A stretch of 64,000 bases of DNA from JANLVI01 sp031363915 (GTDB taxonomy: Bacteria; Vulcanimicrobiota; Vulcanimicrobiia; Vulcanimicrobiales; Vulcanimicrobiaceae), in the NCBI GenBank assembly GCA_031363915.1, contig JANLVI010000014.1, positions 60,015-124,014 of the forward strand, in the 5' to 3' direction. Position 1 is the stretch's first letter, and each line of letters opens with the position of its first letter. Positions 49,402 to 58,253 of the stretch are shown here, piece after piece. The notes under the pieces were generated by a model that searched no databases, was not told where the DNA came from, and saw only the letters and a list, made by a program, of their open reading frames with translations. A program made the translations under genes and the position numbers.

Positions 49402-50660
49402 TCGGACAATCGGTTCTTGCCGGCGGCGTCCGTGTCATCACTGAGAGCATGCCGCATTTGCGTTCGGCGACCGTCGGTATCTGGGCGGACGTTGGTTCGG
49501 CCTCCGAGCGGCCCGCCCAGCGCGGTATCTCGCACATGGTCGAGCACATGCTCTTCAAGGGCACCCCGCGCCGCACGGCACGCGCGATCGCCGAGACGAT
49601 GGACAGCGTCGGCGGCAACATGAACGCCTTCACCGACAAAGAGACGACGTGCTACTACGCGACGGTCATCGACCGGCACGTGCCGCTGGCGATCGACGTG
49701 CTCGGCGACATGTTCGTTCACTCGCTCTTCGATCCAGACGAACTCAGTAAAGAGCAGCGCGTCGTCATCGAAGAAATTCGCATGTACGACGACTCGCCCG
49801 AGGAGATGATCGGAGACCTCTTCGCGCGCACGATGTGGAGCAATTCGCACCTCGGCGAACCGACGATCGGTTACGAAGAGACGGTCACGACGTTCAAGCC
49901 CGACGATTTACGGGGCTGGATGCGCGAACGCTACGCGCCGACGACCGTGCTCGTCACCGCAGCGGGCAACGTCGAGCACGACGCCGTCTGCGGGATGGTC
50001 GAGAGAGCGTTTGCGGGCTATACCGGAACGGCAATTCCGCCGCTCCCGGATCGTCCGAAACTCACGCCTTCGCTTGTGGTGAAGAAGAAAGATGTCGAGC
50101 AGGCGTACGTGATGTTCGGCACGCTCGGACTTGGCATGCGCGATGACGACCGCTACGCGCTTTCTATTCTCGATACGATCCTGGGTGGCGGGATGTCGAG
50201 CCGACTGTTCCAGGAAGTGCGCGAAAAGCGCGGCCTCGCGTATTCCGTCTACTCCTTTCAGCACGCGTATCGCGAAGCCGGTATCTTCGGCGTTTCGGCA
50301 GGCACCGCGCCCGAACGCGTTCAGGAATGTGTGGACGTGATCGTCGATCAGTGGGATCAGATGATGGTGGACGGCGTGAACGAGACCGAACTCCATCTCT
50401 CCAAAGAATATCTCAAAGGCAGCCTCACGCTCTCGCTCGAGTCGAGCGCCTCGCGCATGATGCGGCTGGGCCGTAGCGAGTTCACGTTCGGACATCAGTT
50501 CGCAACCGAAGAGATCGAAGCCTCAATCGACGCGGTCACGACTGAGGATGTCGCGCGGCTGGCACGCACGCTGCTGGCCTCTGACCGGCGGGGTCTTGTC
50601 GTCCTCGGCCCGCTCGAACCCGAGGACGTCCGCTTCGATGCCCCGCGGCTGCTTGCGTGA
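49398..50660 (+). CDS. M16-family zinc peptidase (processing-peptidase-like)
   Basis: A 420-residue product from ATG 49398 (an extension to 49365 lies in the upstream gene). It carries the inverted zinc site HMVEH at residues 46-50 with the distal Glu in EEIRMYDD around residues 125-126, then SVGGNMNAFTDKETTCYYATV. The C-terminal half holds the GGGMSSRLFQEVREKRGLAYSVYS substrate-grip motif. This is the bacterial homologue of mitochondrial processing peptidase and PqqL-like enzymes, common next to proS or pnp in many phyla. Substrate unknown. Confidence 0.93.
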   Translation: MIGQSVLAGGVRVITESMPHLRSATVGIWADVGSASERPAQRGISHMVEHMLFKGTPRRTARAIAETMDSVGGNMNAFTDKETTCYYATVIDRHVPLAIDVLGDMFVHSLFDPDELSKEQRVVIEEIRMYDDSPEEMIGDLFARTMWSNSHLGEPTIGYEETVTTFKPDDLRGWMRERYAPTTVLVTAAGNVEHDAVCGMVERAFAGYTGTAIPPLPDRPKLTPSLVVKKKDVEQAYVMFGTLGLGMRDDDRYALSILDTILGGGMSSRLFQEVREKRGLAYSVYSFQHAYREAGIFGVSAGTAPERVQECVDVIVDQWDQMMVDGVNETELHLSKEYLKGSLTLSLESSASRMMRLGRSEFTFGHQFATEEIEASIDAVTTEDVARLARTLLASDRRGLVVLGPLEPEDVRFDAPRLLA

Positions 50661-51535
50661 CTCAAGCGGTCGCCACGAACTTCTGGTCGTGGCAGCTTTG
50701 CGTCGCACTCGTGCTCAACGCGATCGTGCAGGCCGTGACGATCGGTGCGTTTGCGGCCCGCATCGCGGGAGTCATCACGCGCCGGATCGCGATTTCGATC
50801 TCGCTTTTCAGTCTGTTCGTCACGGCGAGTCGTCTCGCGAACCTCGTCTATACACCGCTGCTCGGCGGCATCTCCGATGCGGCACGCAATGTCGTCGTGC
50901 AGGCCGACAAGCTCAACCTGCCCGGCATGGCCGAGCCGGCGCTCGCGCAGTACGAATGGCAACTGCGCACGATCGTGTTTGCCGGGACGATCGGCACCGT
51001 AATCGGCGCATTCTTGCTGCCGACGTTCATGTTCTTGTTCATCCGCGGAATCGGTTCGTTCGACCGCCTCGACTCGATGCCCAAGGCTCTCTTCCGGCTC
51101 TTCGATCCCAAGGTGATCCGCGATATCTTCGGCTCGCTTCGCGCGCCGAACCCGGCGTCGTGGGGACGCTTCACGCTTACCCACGTTCCGATGAAGCTGC
51201 TCATCGCGAATACCGTGTTGCAGTCGGTCTACGCGATCGGCGTCGTCGCGGCGGTGTATGCAGGCGTCCGCGATCCGGTCCACTCGATCGCCGCGACCTT
51301 GCTCTCCGGAATCGTGAACGGCATCGGCACCATCGCGTTCACGCTCTTCGTCGATCCCACCTCAGCGCAGATCGTCGATCAGGCAACACACGGGAAACGG
51401 ACGCTCGACGAAGTAAAATCGATGGTGTTCTACCTCACACTGACCACGATCGTAGGAACGTTGATCTCGCAGCTGTTCTTGTTTCCCGCGGCCTTACTCA
51501 TTGGAGCGGTCGCGCGATTGACCTACCATGGGTAA
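50657..51535 (+). CDS. amj: Amj-like lipid II flippase
   Basis: A 292-residue integral membrane protein with about seven hydrophobic segments. The N-terminal part matches the Amj (DUF2837) pattern: ALVLNAIVQAVTIGAFAARIAGV, TRRIAISISLFSLFVTASRLANLVYTPLLGG, and later FMFLFIRGIGSFDRL. In Bacillus, Amj can replace MurJ as lipid II flippase. The start is GTG 50657, overlapping the peptidase stop. The next gene overlaps its end by 8 bases. Identification is by sequence pattern only. Confidence 0.75.
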   Translation: MTQAVATNFWSWQLCVALVLNAIVQAVTIGAFAARIAGVITRRIAISISLFSLFVTASRLANLVYTPLLGGISDAARNVVVQADKLNLPGMAEPALAQYEWQLRTIVFAGTIGTVIGAFLLPTFMFLFIRGIGSFDRLDSMPKALFRLFDPKVIRDIFGSLRAPNPASWGRFTLTHVPMKLLIANTVLQSVYAIGVVAAVYAGVRDPVHSIAATLLSGIVNGIGTIAFTLFVDPTSAQIVDQATHGKRTLDEVKSMVFYLTLTTIVGTLISQLFLFPAALLIGAVARLTYHG

Positions 51536-52220
51536 GCATCTGAAAAGCTCGCTGCTGCTGGCTGCGGCGCTAGTGCTGCCCTTGAACGGCTGTGCGTCGA
51601 GCATCACCGGCTGGATCGTGGAGACGCGCGATCACCAAGGCGACGTCGCGCTCACGCGCGCGCGCATGTCGAACCCGATCTCACCGGCTTATCTCGAGGA
51701 AGCCTCGAAAGCTTATGCCCTTGCTCTGCGCGTCGATCCGACTGATGCCCATGCGCGCAGCGGCGCGGTTGCCGTGCAACTCGAGAATGCCGCACAAGAC
51801 TACCGGGCCTCGAAATTCGACGATGCGCTCGCGGCGGTTGCCGTCGCCGCAAAGTACGATCCGACGAGCGTGCGTGTCGCGCAATTGCGCAGCGACATCG
51901 GAGAAGCGCGTCTCAAACGCGAGATCGCCCTATCAAATTATCCCTCGTATAAAGAGACCGCCGCCTCACTGCGCCGTGCGTATGAGACGCTCAAAAAGCA
52001 CAATGCCAAGGTAACCGCGGCGCTCAAACGCTTCGACTACACCTACGATATCAACGACCTCAACACCGCGATCCGGCAGAGTTATGACTTCGATGAAGTG
52101 ATCAAGCGCGACACCAACCGCCTCGTGCAGTTCCGACAGCTCGTCGAGTCGGGCGCGCCGGAATCCGCGCGAAGCGGTGCGCCGATCGCACCGCCAGCGT
52201 CATTGCTGCCGCTTCCCTAG
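51528..52220 (+). CDS. TPR-containing lipoprotein
   Basis: A 230-residue product with a lipoprotein signal: hydrophobic LLLAAALVLPLNGC, with Cys23 as the lipidation site in an LNGC lipobox. The mature part is helical with TPR-like helices (AYLEEASKAYALALRVDPTDAHAR, AAQDYRASKFDDALAAVAVAAKYDPTSVR) and a third helical region to residue 200, then a Pro/Ala tail. It is likely an envelope scaffold of unknown partner. Overlap with the flippase gene suggests a shared operon; the last 4 bases overlap a convergent gene. Confidence 0.82.
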   Translation: MGKHLKSSLLLAAALVLPLNGCASSITGWIVETRDHQGDVALTRARMSNPISPAYLEEASKAYALALRVDPTDAHARSGAVAVQLENAAQDYRASKFDDALAAVAVAAKYDPTSVRVAQLRSDIGEARLKREIALSNYPSYKETAASLRRAYETLKKHNAKVTAALKRFDYTYDINDLNTAIRQSYDFDEVIKRDTNRLVQFRQLVESGAPESARSGAPIAPPASLLPLP

Positions 52221-53824
52221 CGCTTGGGAACGGGCGGGCCACTCGCCGGTTCGAGAAGCCCCGCCTTTTCTTTGCGGCGAAATACTTGCCAGCGTTCTTC
52301 CGCTCCGGGCAGAATCTTCGCCGTGTCGGTTTCATAGAGCGGCCACTGGCCGTTTGGGTTTCGAAGCGGAAAGCGCTGCATCCATGCGTAGAGTTCGACG
52401 TTGCGCTTGAAGCGGTTGTTTTCGATGGCGATGAAGTACCGCGAGCCTTTGCGGATCGCGCTTTGCTCGTCAAAGGGCGTCCAGAGGTACGGATCCTCTT
52501 CCCAACCTTTTCGATTGATATAGTACAAAATCGAGGGGTCGTAGTGTGCCATGACGACGAGCGCGTCCGGCGGTAGCATCGCATCGAGTGCCTTCGCCGC
52601 GATGTAGTTGGCTTTCTTATATTGGTAGTAGGGCGCGAGTGATCGCCGCTCGTCGACGATGAATGCGACGAACAGGAAAGCGCCCGCCACGGCAAGCCCC
52701 GTTAGCATCACGCGAGCGTTATTCACCGTGCGCAGGCGCTCGATCCAATAGGAAAACAGCGCTCCGCCCACGAGTGCGGCAAGCGGCAAGATGATATAGG
52801 TATAGTAATCGACGCGTTCGACCGTCAGCACCGCATAGGCATAGAGCATATAGCCGAGCAGCCAGCCGTAGATCAGTGCATCGCTGCGGGTGCGCAGTCG
52901 GCGCGCAAAGCCGAGGACAAGGACCAACACGCCGAGGAACCCCAGCATCGTTTTGTTGATAAGGCCGTAGGTGTCTTTGAACGCGCGTAACTTCGCAACG
53001 AACTCGGCCGGCGATGTGAAAGCTTTCTTGAGAGCGGGGATCACATGGAGTCTTGTGATGCCGCTTGCCCAGTGCCACTCGGCGTGCGATGAGACGATTT
53101 GCCCGTACACCGTTAAAACGATTAGCGCCGCGGCGACCGTCGCGCCGATGCGCGCGAGACCCATCGTGCCAAAAGTCTTCTTGCGGAACTCCCACGCCGC
53201 GACAGCGACGAGGGGAACCAGCGCGACGACCGCCACGGGTTTAGCAAGGAACGCCATCGCGAGCGCAAGCGCCGCCCAGGCCGCACCGCGCCACGTCTTC
53301 GCGCCGTCAACGAGAAAGCGCGTACACACGAAGAGCGCGAGCGTGAAGAAGAACACCATCGTGGTATCCGGCATGAACGTGCGACCGTAGTATACGCTGC
53401 CGGGAAGGACGGTGAAAATAGCGGCGGCGATCAAGCCGCCCGCGATCGTTCCGATCAGCCAGCGCCCGAAGAACGCGAGCGCGACGATCGTGCCGACGGA
53501 GAATCCGATCGAGATCAGGCGGCCGAAGACTTCGTGAATGCCGAACGTCTTATAGCCGATCGCCGCGAGAAACGGCACGATCTGCAGTTCGAGCTCGACG
53601 TAGTTGGGCGGCGGCCCGTTATAGTCGGTCTGCGGATAGAGCGGATTGAATTGCAAGGTCGCAAAGTTGCGCGCGATCGCGGCGGTGTCGCCTTGGCGCC
53701 AACCGGGATGATCGAGGATCGGGTTGTGCAGACCCCGGAGGCGCAAGGCGATCCCGAGCGCGACGAGCGCTCCAATCGCAAGCCACCAAATCCAGCGGTC
53801 TAGCGAACTGCGCGGAACGTCCAA
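52217..53824 (-). CDS. GT39-like (ArnT/PMT family) membrane glycosyltransferase
   Basis: A 535-residue membrane protein with about 12 hydrophobic helices. It has the GT-C features of the PMT_2 family: LRLRGLHNPILDHPGWRQGDTAAIARNF near residues 27-55, where the D-x-x-x-x/D-E-like acid of the first loop resides, VYYGRTFMPDTTMVFFFTLAL, and a soluble C-terminal portion (residues about 390-535). Such enzymes move sugars from polyprenyl-phosphate to lipid or protein acceptors in the outer leaflet. It overlaps the start of the GtrA gene by 25 bases and belongs with it. Confidence 0.85.
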   Translation of the reverse strand: MDVPRSSLDRWIWWLAIGALVALGIALRLRGLHNPILDHPGWRQGDTAAIARNFATLQFNPLYPQTDYNGPPPNYVELELQIVPFLAAIGYKTFGIHEVFGRLISIGFSVGTIVALAFFGRWLIGTIAGGLIAAAIFTVLPGSVYYGRTFMPDTTMVFFFTLALFVCTRFLVDGAKTWRGAAWAALALAMAFLAKPVAVVALVPLVAVAAWEFRKKTFGTMGLARIGATVAAALIVLTVYGQIVSSHAEWHWASGITRLHVIPALKKAFTSPAEFVAKLRAFKDTYGLINKTMLGFLGVLVLVLGFARRLRTRSDALIYGWLLGYMLYAYAVLTVERVDYYTYIILPLAALVGGALFSYWIERLRTVNNARVMLTGLAVAGAFLFVAFIVDERRSLAPYYQYKKANYIAAKALDAMLPPDALVVMAHYDPSILYYINRKGWEEDPYLWTPFDEQSAIRKGSRYFIAIENNRFKRNVELYAWMQRFPLRNPNGQWPLYETDTAKILPGAEERWQVFRRKEKAGLLEPASGPPVPKR

Positions 53825-54231
53825 TACTTATTAACGAAGAAGTTGACGAAAATACCCGCGAGAGTCGCGAGCAGCCACAGTTTATGGCCGCGCCCGAGAA
53901 TAGGCGCGAAGAGCGTTGAGACGCCAAGGCCCACGAGCAGCGCGATCACCGAGACGGTGAGAAACGCGGCTCCTTCTTTGCCGGCGTGACCGGTCGAGCG
54001 AAACGTCCAGACGCGATTCAGGAAATAATTCGAGACGCCGCCGGAGAGAAAGCTGATCGAGTAGATGAGGTTGTATTGAAAGGGCGCGGAGTGGTTCGGT
54101 ACGATCTTCTGCAAGATGGTGAAGATGACGACGTTGACGGCGAGTCCCGAGCTGCCGACGATGCCGAATTTGACGAGTTGACGGACGCCGCGCCGCTGCG
54201 TGATGCGTTGAACGATCCCCGGTGCGCTCAC
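53800..54231 (-). CDS. GtrA-family membrane protein
   Basis: A 143-residue protein with four hydrophobic helices. RQLVKFGIVGSSGLAVNVVIF and SNYFLNRVWTFRS in the first half, and FVNKYWTFR at the end, are the duplicated GtrA signature. GtrA proteins are thought to flip polyprenyl-phosphate-linked sugars. The start is GTG 54231, overlapping the upstream stop as GTGA; the open frame continues to 54849 but only as antisense shadow. It is placed between two lipid-linked-sugar transferases, a fitting context. Confidence 0.88.
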   Translation of the reverse strand: MSAPGIVQRITQRRGVRQLVKFGIVGSSGLAVNVVIFTILQKIVPNHSAPFQYNLIYSISFLSGGVSNYFLNRVWTFRSTGHAGKEGAAFLTVSVIALLVGLGVSTLFAPILGRGHKLWLLATLAGIFVNFFVNKYWTFRAVR

Positions 54232-55754
54232 GCGACCCAGTACCAATTTGCGAAAAGCACCGTATAGAGTCCTAAGAGCGAGAGCGAGAATGAGACGATG
54301 GTATTGTGCACCGTCGGGCGTTCGCCCCACAGCGCCATGACGGCAAACATCGGAAAGAGCACGAGCGCAAAACGCGGCATGCTCATGAGCGATGCGGTCG
54401 ACATCGGGATGAGGATCGAGAGCGCCATGTAGATCGAATACGACGGACGCAAGCGCTTGATGCCGGCGATTAAAATGCCGACCATCAAGAGCGTAAAGCT
54501 CAGCTCGAAGAATTGATTGACGATCGTGACCGGCGAGTCGGCGGTCGTCATGATGTGGATCGAATTGTAGAATGCTACCCACGGCGGGGCGAAGTGGCGG
54601 CCCCAGTGGCTTTGTACGTGCGAGAACGCGAGCGGATCGCCGTTGATCACCCAGAGCGCCGCCATGTACGTCAAGAGTCCGAGCGGAATGAGCGCGATAC
54701 CGATGATCGGGCGTACGAACGCATCGAGTGGAAATTTGCGCACGCCCCACATCAGCGTGACCCATTCGATGAAGAACGGCACGGCCAGCAGCACGCCTTC
54801 GGAGCGCGTAAGCGCGGCGAAGTAGCCGATGAGGCCCGCCGCGATCCACTTCCGTTCGCGAATGTAATAGAACGATGCGACGGTGAGCGTGAAGAACAGC
54901 GATTCGGTGTAAACGGCTGAAAAGAAAATCGCGGTCGGAAACACCGAGGCGTAGAACGTCGCGCGCTGCGCGACGTGTCGGTTATACTGATGTTCGACGA
55001 GCTTATAGAAGAAGAGCAACCCAAAGAAGACCGCAACGTTCGAGACGATGAGTCCCGAGACGAGCTCGTTGCCGGTGACTTTGGTCAAGAGCCAAATCAG
55101 CGAGGGAAAGAGCGGAAAGAACGCCGCGTCCGTGCCGTGATAGCCTTGGCGCGCGATTGTGATGTAGTGCTCGGCATCCCAGCGTCCCCACACCGCAAGC
55201 GCAGGGTTCGTCGATGCGGTATAGTGACTGCCGGGGCGCGAGCCGATGAGCACGGCGGCGAATTCGGCGATCAGGATGATCGGCACGCGCGTTACGATAA
55301 ACGTAATCGCCACGTCGCGCACGGTGCGATTGAGCGTCGCGGCGACGGCAAGCTTCACGACGGCAAACGCCGCGACGGAAAGACCCGTCGTACGACCGGT
55401 TTGCGCCGCACCGAACGGCCCAACGAAGGTCGCCCACGAAAAAATCAGCATGCCCCACGACACGGCGTCGTACTTGAGCGCGGTCTCGAACGCGACGTCG
55501 GTGCGACGCGCGAAATAGCGCGCGTAGGCGACCCAGAGGGCGAGTGCCGCGACGACGCCCAGCGGCAGCGCGAGCAGCAGCACCGCTTCCGTTGCCAGCG
55601 GCGAATTCGCAAGGCGACCGAGTCCCGCGTACCACGCAAAGAAACCGGCGGTGAGGCCGGCGAGCACCACGGTTACGACCGCCGGAATTCCGGCGCTCGT
55701 CAGCAGAAGCGCCGGGCGAACGGCAAGGCTGCCGAGCGGGAACGTTCGGTTCAT
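54228..55754 (-). CDS. PIG-V-like membrane mannosyltransferase
   Basis: A 508-residue membrane protein from ATG 55754. Its hydrophobic helices and the loop WGRWDAEHYITIARQGYHGTDAAFFPLFPSLIWL match the PIG-V/GPI mannosyltransferase-2-like family common in bacteria, with the catalytic acid in the WD..HY motif. Later helices include YKLVEHQYNRHVAQRATFYASVFPTAIFFSAVYTESLFF. The frame stays open to 56873 on this strand, but that part is antisense to glpX and is not used. It heads the three-gene minus-strand unit with GtrA and GT39. Confidence 0.85.
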   Translation of the reverse strand: MNRTFPLGSLAVRPALLLTSAGIPAVVTVVLAGLTAGFFAWYAGLGRLANSPLATEAVLLLALPLGVVAALALWVAYARYFARRTDVAFETALKYDAVSWGMLIFSWATFVGPFGAAQTGRTTGLSVAAFAVVKLAVAATLNRTVRDVAITFIVTRVPIILIAEFAAVLIGSRPGSHYTASTNPALAVWGRWDAEHYITIARQGYHGTDAAFFPLFPSLIWLLTKVTGNELVSGLIVSNVAVFFGLLFFYKLVEHQYNRHVAQRATFYASVFPTAIFFSAVYTESLFFTLTVASFYYIRERKWIAAGLIGYFAALTRSEGVLLAVPFFIEWVTLMWGVRKFPLDAFVRPIIGIALIPLGLLTYMAALWVINGDPLAFSHVQSHWGRHFAPPWVAFYNSIHIMTTADSPVTIVNQFFELSFTLLMVGILIAGIKRLRPSYSIYMALSILIPMSTASLMSMPRFALVLFPMFAVMALWGERPTVHNTIVSFSLSLLGLYTVLFANWYWVA

Positions 55755-55829
55755 TTCGGCAAATGCGTTCAACCGCCGCACGAGCGCTCCTGGCAGGGCC
55801 CACGTGCCGGAGCAAAAATCAGATTTTGG

Positions 55830-56810
55830 ATGACCTTGACAATGCATACCGGTACGAGTCCCGTCGATACGCTCGATTTCGTTAAAGTGACGGAGGCTGC
55901 GGCACTTGCAGCATCGCGTTGGATGGGACGAGGCGAGCGGAATATCGCCGACGGCGCGGCCGTCGAGCAGATGCGTAACGCGCTCAACGCCATGCCGATC
56001 TCGGGCCGCATCGTTATAGGTGAGGGCGAACGCGACGAAGCCCCGATGCTCTTTATCGGTGAAGAACTCGGCCAGGGCGGCTTCGCCGTCGATATCGCCG
56101 TCGACCCCGTTGAAGGCACGAACCTCGTCGCAAACGGCCTGCCGAACTCGATCGCCGTCATGGCACTCGCGGAGCGCGGCGGCTTGCTTCACGCGCCCGA
56201 CTCGTACATGCAGAAGCTGGCGGTCGGTCCCAAAGCCGCGCCGTACGTCCATCTGGACGCCACCGTTAAAGACAACCTGGAAGCCGTCGCCAACGCCCTC
56301 GACCGCCCGATCAACGACGTAACCGTCGTGATCCTCGAGCGCGACCGCCACAAGGACCTCATCGCCGAGGTCCGTGAGGCCGGCGCCCGGATCAAGTTGA
56401 TCTCCGACGGCGATGTCGATGCGGCGATCGCAACGGCCGTTGAGGGCACGGGCATCCACGTGGCGATGGGCACCGGCGGTGCCCCCGAGGGTGTGCTCGC
56501 GGCTGCGGCGCTCAAGTGCCTGGGTGGCGGATTTTACGGCCGGCTCAAGCCGCGTAATGCTGAAGAAGCCGAACGGGCCAAGAAAATGGGCTTTGGCGAC
56601 CTCGATCGCGTGCTTACGATGGACGACCTCGCCCACGGCGAGAACATCGTCTTCGTCGCCACCGGCATCACCGACGGCGACCTCGTTCGCGGCGTGCGCT
56701 TCTATGGAAATCACGCCAAGACGCATTCGATTTTGATCCATTCCGCAAGCGGAACCGTTCGCTTCATCGAAAGTGTCCATAGACTGGGAGCAAAGCCCCA
56801 CCGGGCTTAA
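55830..56810 (+). CDS. glpX: Class II fructose-1,6-bisphosphatase
   Basis: GlpX hydrolyses fructose-1,6-bisphosphate in gluconeogenesis. From ATG 55830 it has 326 residues (ATG 55842 is an alternative). Family landmarks: GRGERNIADGAAVEQMR, RIVIGEGERDEAPMLFIGE, AVDPVEGTNLVANG (the metal-binding D-P-x-E/D-G-T), TVVILERDRHKDLI, ISDGDVDAAIA, and GTGGAPEGVLAAAALKCLGG. It is divergent from the mannosyltransferase gene over 75 bases. The next gene starts 38 bases before its stop. Confidence 0.95.
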   Translation: MTLTMHTGTSPVDTLDFVKVTEAAALAASRWMGRGERNIADGAAVEQMRNALNAMPISGRIVIGEGERDEAPMLFIGEELGQGGFAVDIAVDPVEGTNLVANGLPNSIAVMALAERGGLLHAPDSYMQKLAVGPKAAPYVHLDATVKDNLEAVANALDRPINDVTVVILERDRHKDLIAEVREAGARIKLISDGDVDAAIATAVEGTGIHVAMGTGGAPEGVLAAAALKCLGGGFYGRLKPRNAEEAERAKKMGFGDLDRVLTMDDLAHGENIVFVATGITDGDLVRGVRFYGNHAKTHSILIHSASGTVRFIESVHRLGAKPHRA

Positions 56811-58248
56811 TCGTTCGCCCCAGCTGGAGCCCGCCATCATCACCCCCACCCATACGTACGACATCGTCATCATCGGCGCGGGCTCCGGCGGTTACGCTGC
56901 GGGCCGCACGGCGCGCGATCTCGGCGCTTCTGTTGCGTTCGTCGACGCCGGTCCGCTCGGCGGTTTGTGCATTCTGCGCGGCTGTATGCCGAGTAAGACG
57001 CTCATCGCCACGGGCGATGCCGCGTATCACATGCGTCAAGCAAGCGAACTTGGGGTTCACGCGAGTAACGTGACGATCGATTTTCCGGCGGTAATGGCGC
57101 GCAAACGCGAGACGATCAAAGGTTTCGCGGACTACCGCATTTCGGGGATCGAGACATTTCCGGTGTACGCCGGTCAGGCGCGGTTCATCAGCGAAAACGA
57201 TGTGGAAGTCGGCGGCGAGATTCTGCGTGCGCGCACGTTCGTGATCGCAACGGGGAGCATCGTCGCGCCTCCGGCCGTGCCGGGGCTCGTGGAAGCGGGC
57301 TATATCGATAGCGATGCCGCGCTCGAACTCGCGGAGCCGCCGAAGTCCCTCGTCGTGCTCGGCGGCGGCTATATCGGCTCGGAACTCGGACAATTTTTCG
57401 CACGCATCGGTATACGGGTAACGGTACTGCTGCGTAGTCCGCATCTGCTCTCGAGCGAAGATGACGATATCGGCTCGGGGCTCACCGAGTACTTCCGGGC
57501 CGAGGGCATTCCGGTCGAGACGCGCGCGCTCGTGCATCGCGTGAGCGTCGAGGACGGCATGAAAGTCGTGCATTACACGCAGAACGGCGAAGAAAAGACG
57601 CACCGCGCGCACGAGATATTCTACGCGCTCGGCCGCACGCCGAACGTCGCCGGTTTGGATTTGGAAACGGCCGGCGTGCGCTACCATTCGATCTCCGGGA
57701 TCGAAGTCGACGAGAGCTTACGCACCACGAATCCGTGTATCTTTGCAGTCGGCGACGTCACCGGCCGGCACTTACTGGTACACGTCGCGATCCAACAGGG
57801 TGAAGTCGCCGCGCGAAACGCGATAAATAACGCCGGTGAGAAGATCGACTACTCACTCTCGAAAACGCACACCGTGTTCACCGATCCGCAAGTTGCCGTC
57901 GTCGGCGAGACCGAAAAAGAACTGATCGCAAAGAACGTCCCTTATCTCAAAGCGAGCTATCCGTTCAACGATCACGGCAAGTCGATCGCCATCGGCCGCA
58001 CGCAGGGTTTCGTCAAGATGCTCGCCTCACCCGATGATGGGAAAATCCTCGGCGCGGCGATCCTCGGACCCGAGGGCTCGGATCTCATTCACCTCATCAT
58101 CGTTGCGATGGCGTACAACGCGACGGTGTTCGAGTACATGAAGATTCCGCATCTCCATCCGACGCTCGCGGAAATCTGGACCTATCCGGCTGAAGAAATC
58201 GCCGAGCAAATCATCGCCGCCCGACGGCCGCTCGCAGCGGCGACATAG
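56773..58248 (+). CDS. Dihydrolipoamide dehydrogenase-like flavoprotein disulfide reductase
   Basis: A 491-residue pyridine nucleotide-disulfide oxidoreductase. FAD site YDIVIIGAGSGGYAAGRTA (residues about 29-47), redox-active pair C-I-L-R-G-C followed by MPSKT (where Lpd has CLNVGCIPSK), NAD site VVLGGGYIGSELGQFFARIG, and the C-terminal HLHPTLAEIW with the catalytic His-Glu. The changed spacer residues between the cysteines leave the exact substrate open. No E1/E2 genes of a 2-oxoacid complex are next to it. GTG 56773 is inside glpX; no better start is visible. Confidence 0.88.
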   Translation: MSIDWEQSPTGLNRSPQLEPAIITPTHTYDIVIIGAGSGGYAAGRTARDLGASVAFVDAGPLGGLCILRGCMPSKTLIATGDAAYHMRQASELGVHASNVTIDFPAVMARKRETIKGFADYRISGIETFPVYAGQARFISENDVEVGGEILRARTFVIATGSIVAPPAVPGLVEAGYIDSDAALELAEPPKSLVVLGGGYIGSELGQFFARIGIRVTVLLRSPHLLSSEDDDIGSGLTEYFRAEGIPVETRALVHRVSVEDGMKVVHYTQNGEEKTHRAHEIFYALGRTPNVAGLDLETAGVRYHSISGIEVDESLRTTNPCIFAVGDVTGRHLLVHVAIQQGEVAARNAINNAGEKIDYSLSKTHTVFTDPQVAVVGETEKELIAKNVPYLKASYPFNDHGKSIAIGRTQGFVKMLASPDDGKILGAAILGPEGSDLIHLIIVAMAYNATVFEYMKIPHLHPTLAEIWTYPAEEIAEQIIAARRPLAAAT

Positions 58249-58253
58249 CCGCC

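Noticed and set aside
54975..55829. Upstream extension of glpX frame to 54975
   Set aside because: The extra 285 residues are charged antisense sequence of the mannosyltransferase gene. GlpX begins at 55830 or 55842.
55755..56873. N-terminal extension of the PIG-V-like protein to 56873
   Set aside because: The added 370 residues are antisense to glpX and show no family sequence; the membrane protein starts well at ATG 55754.
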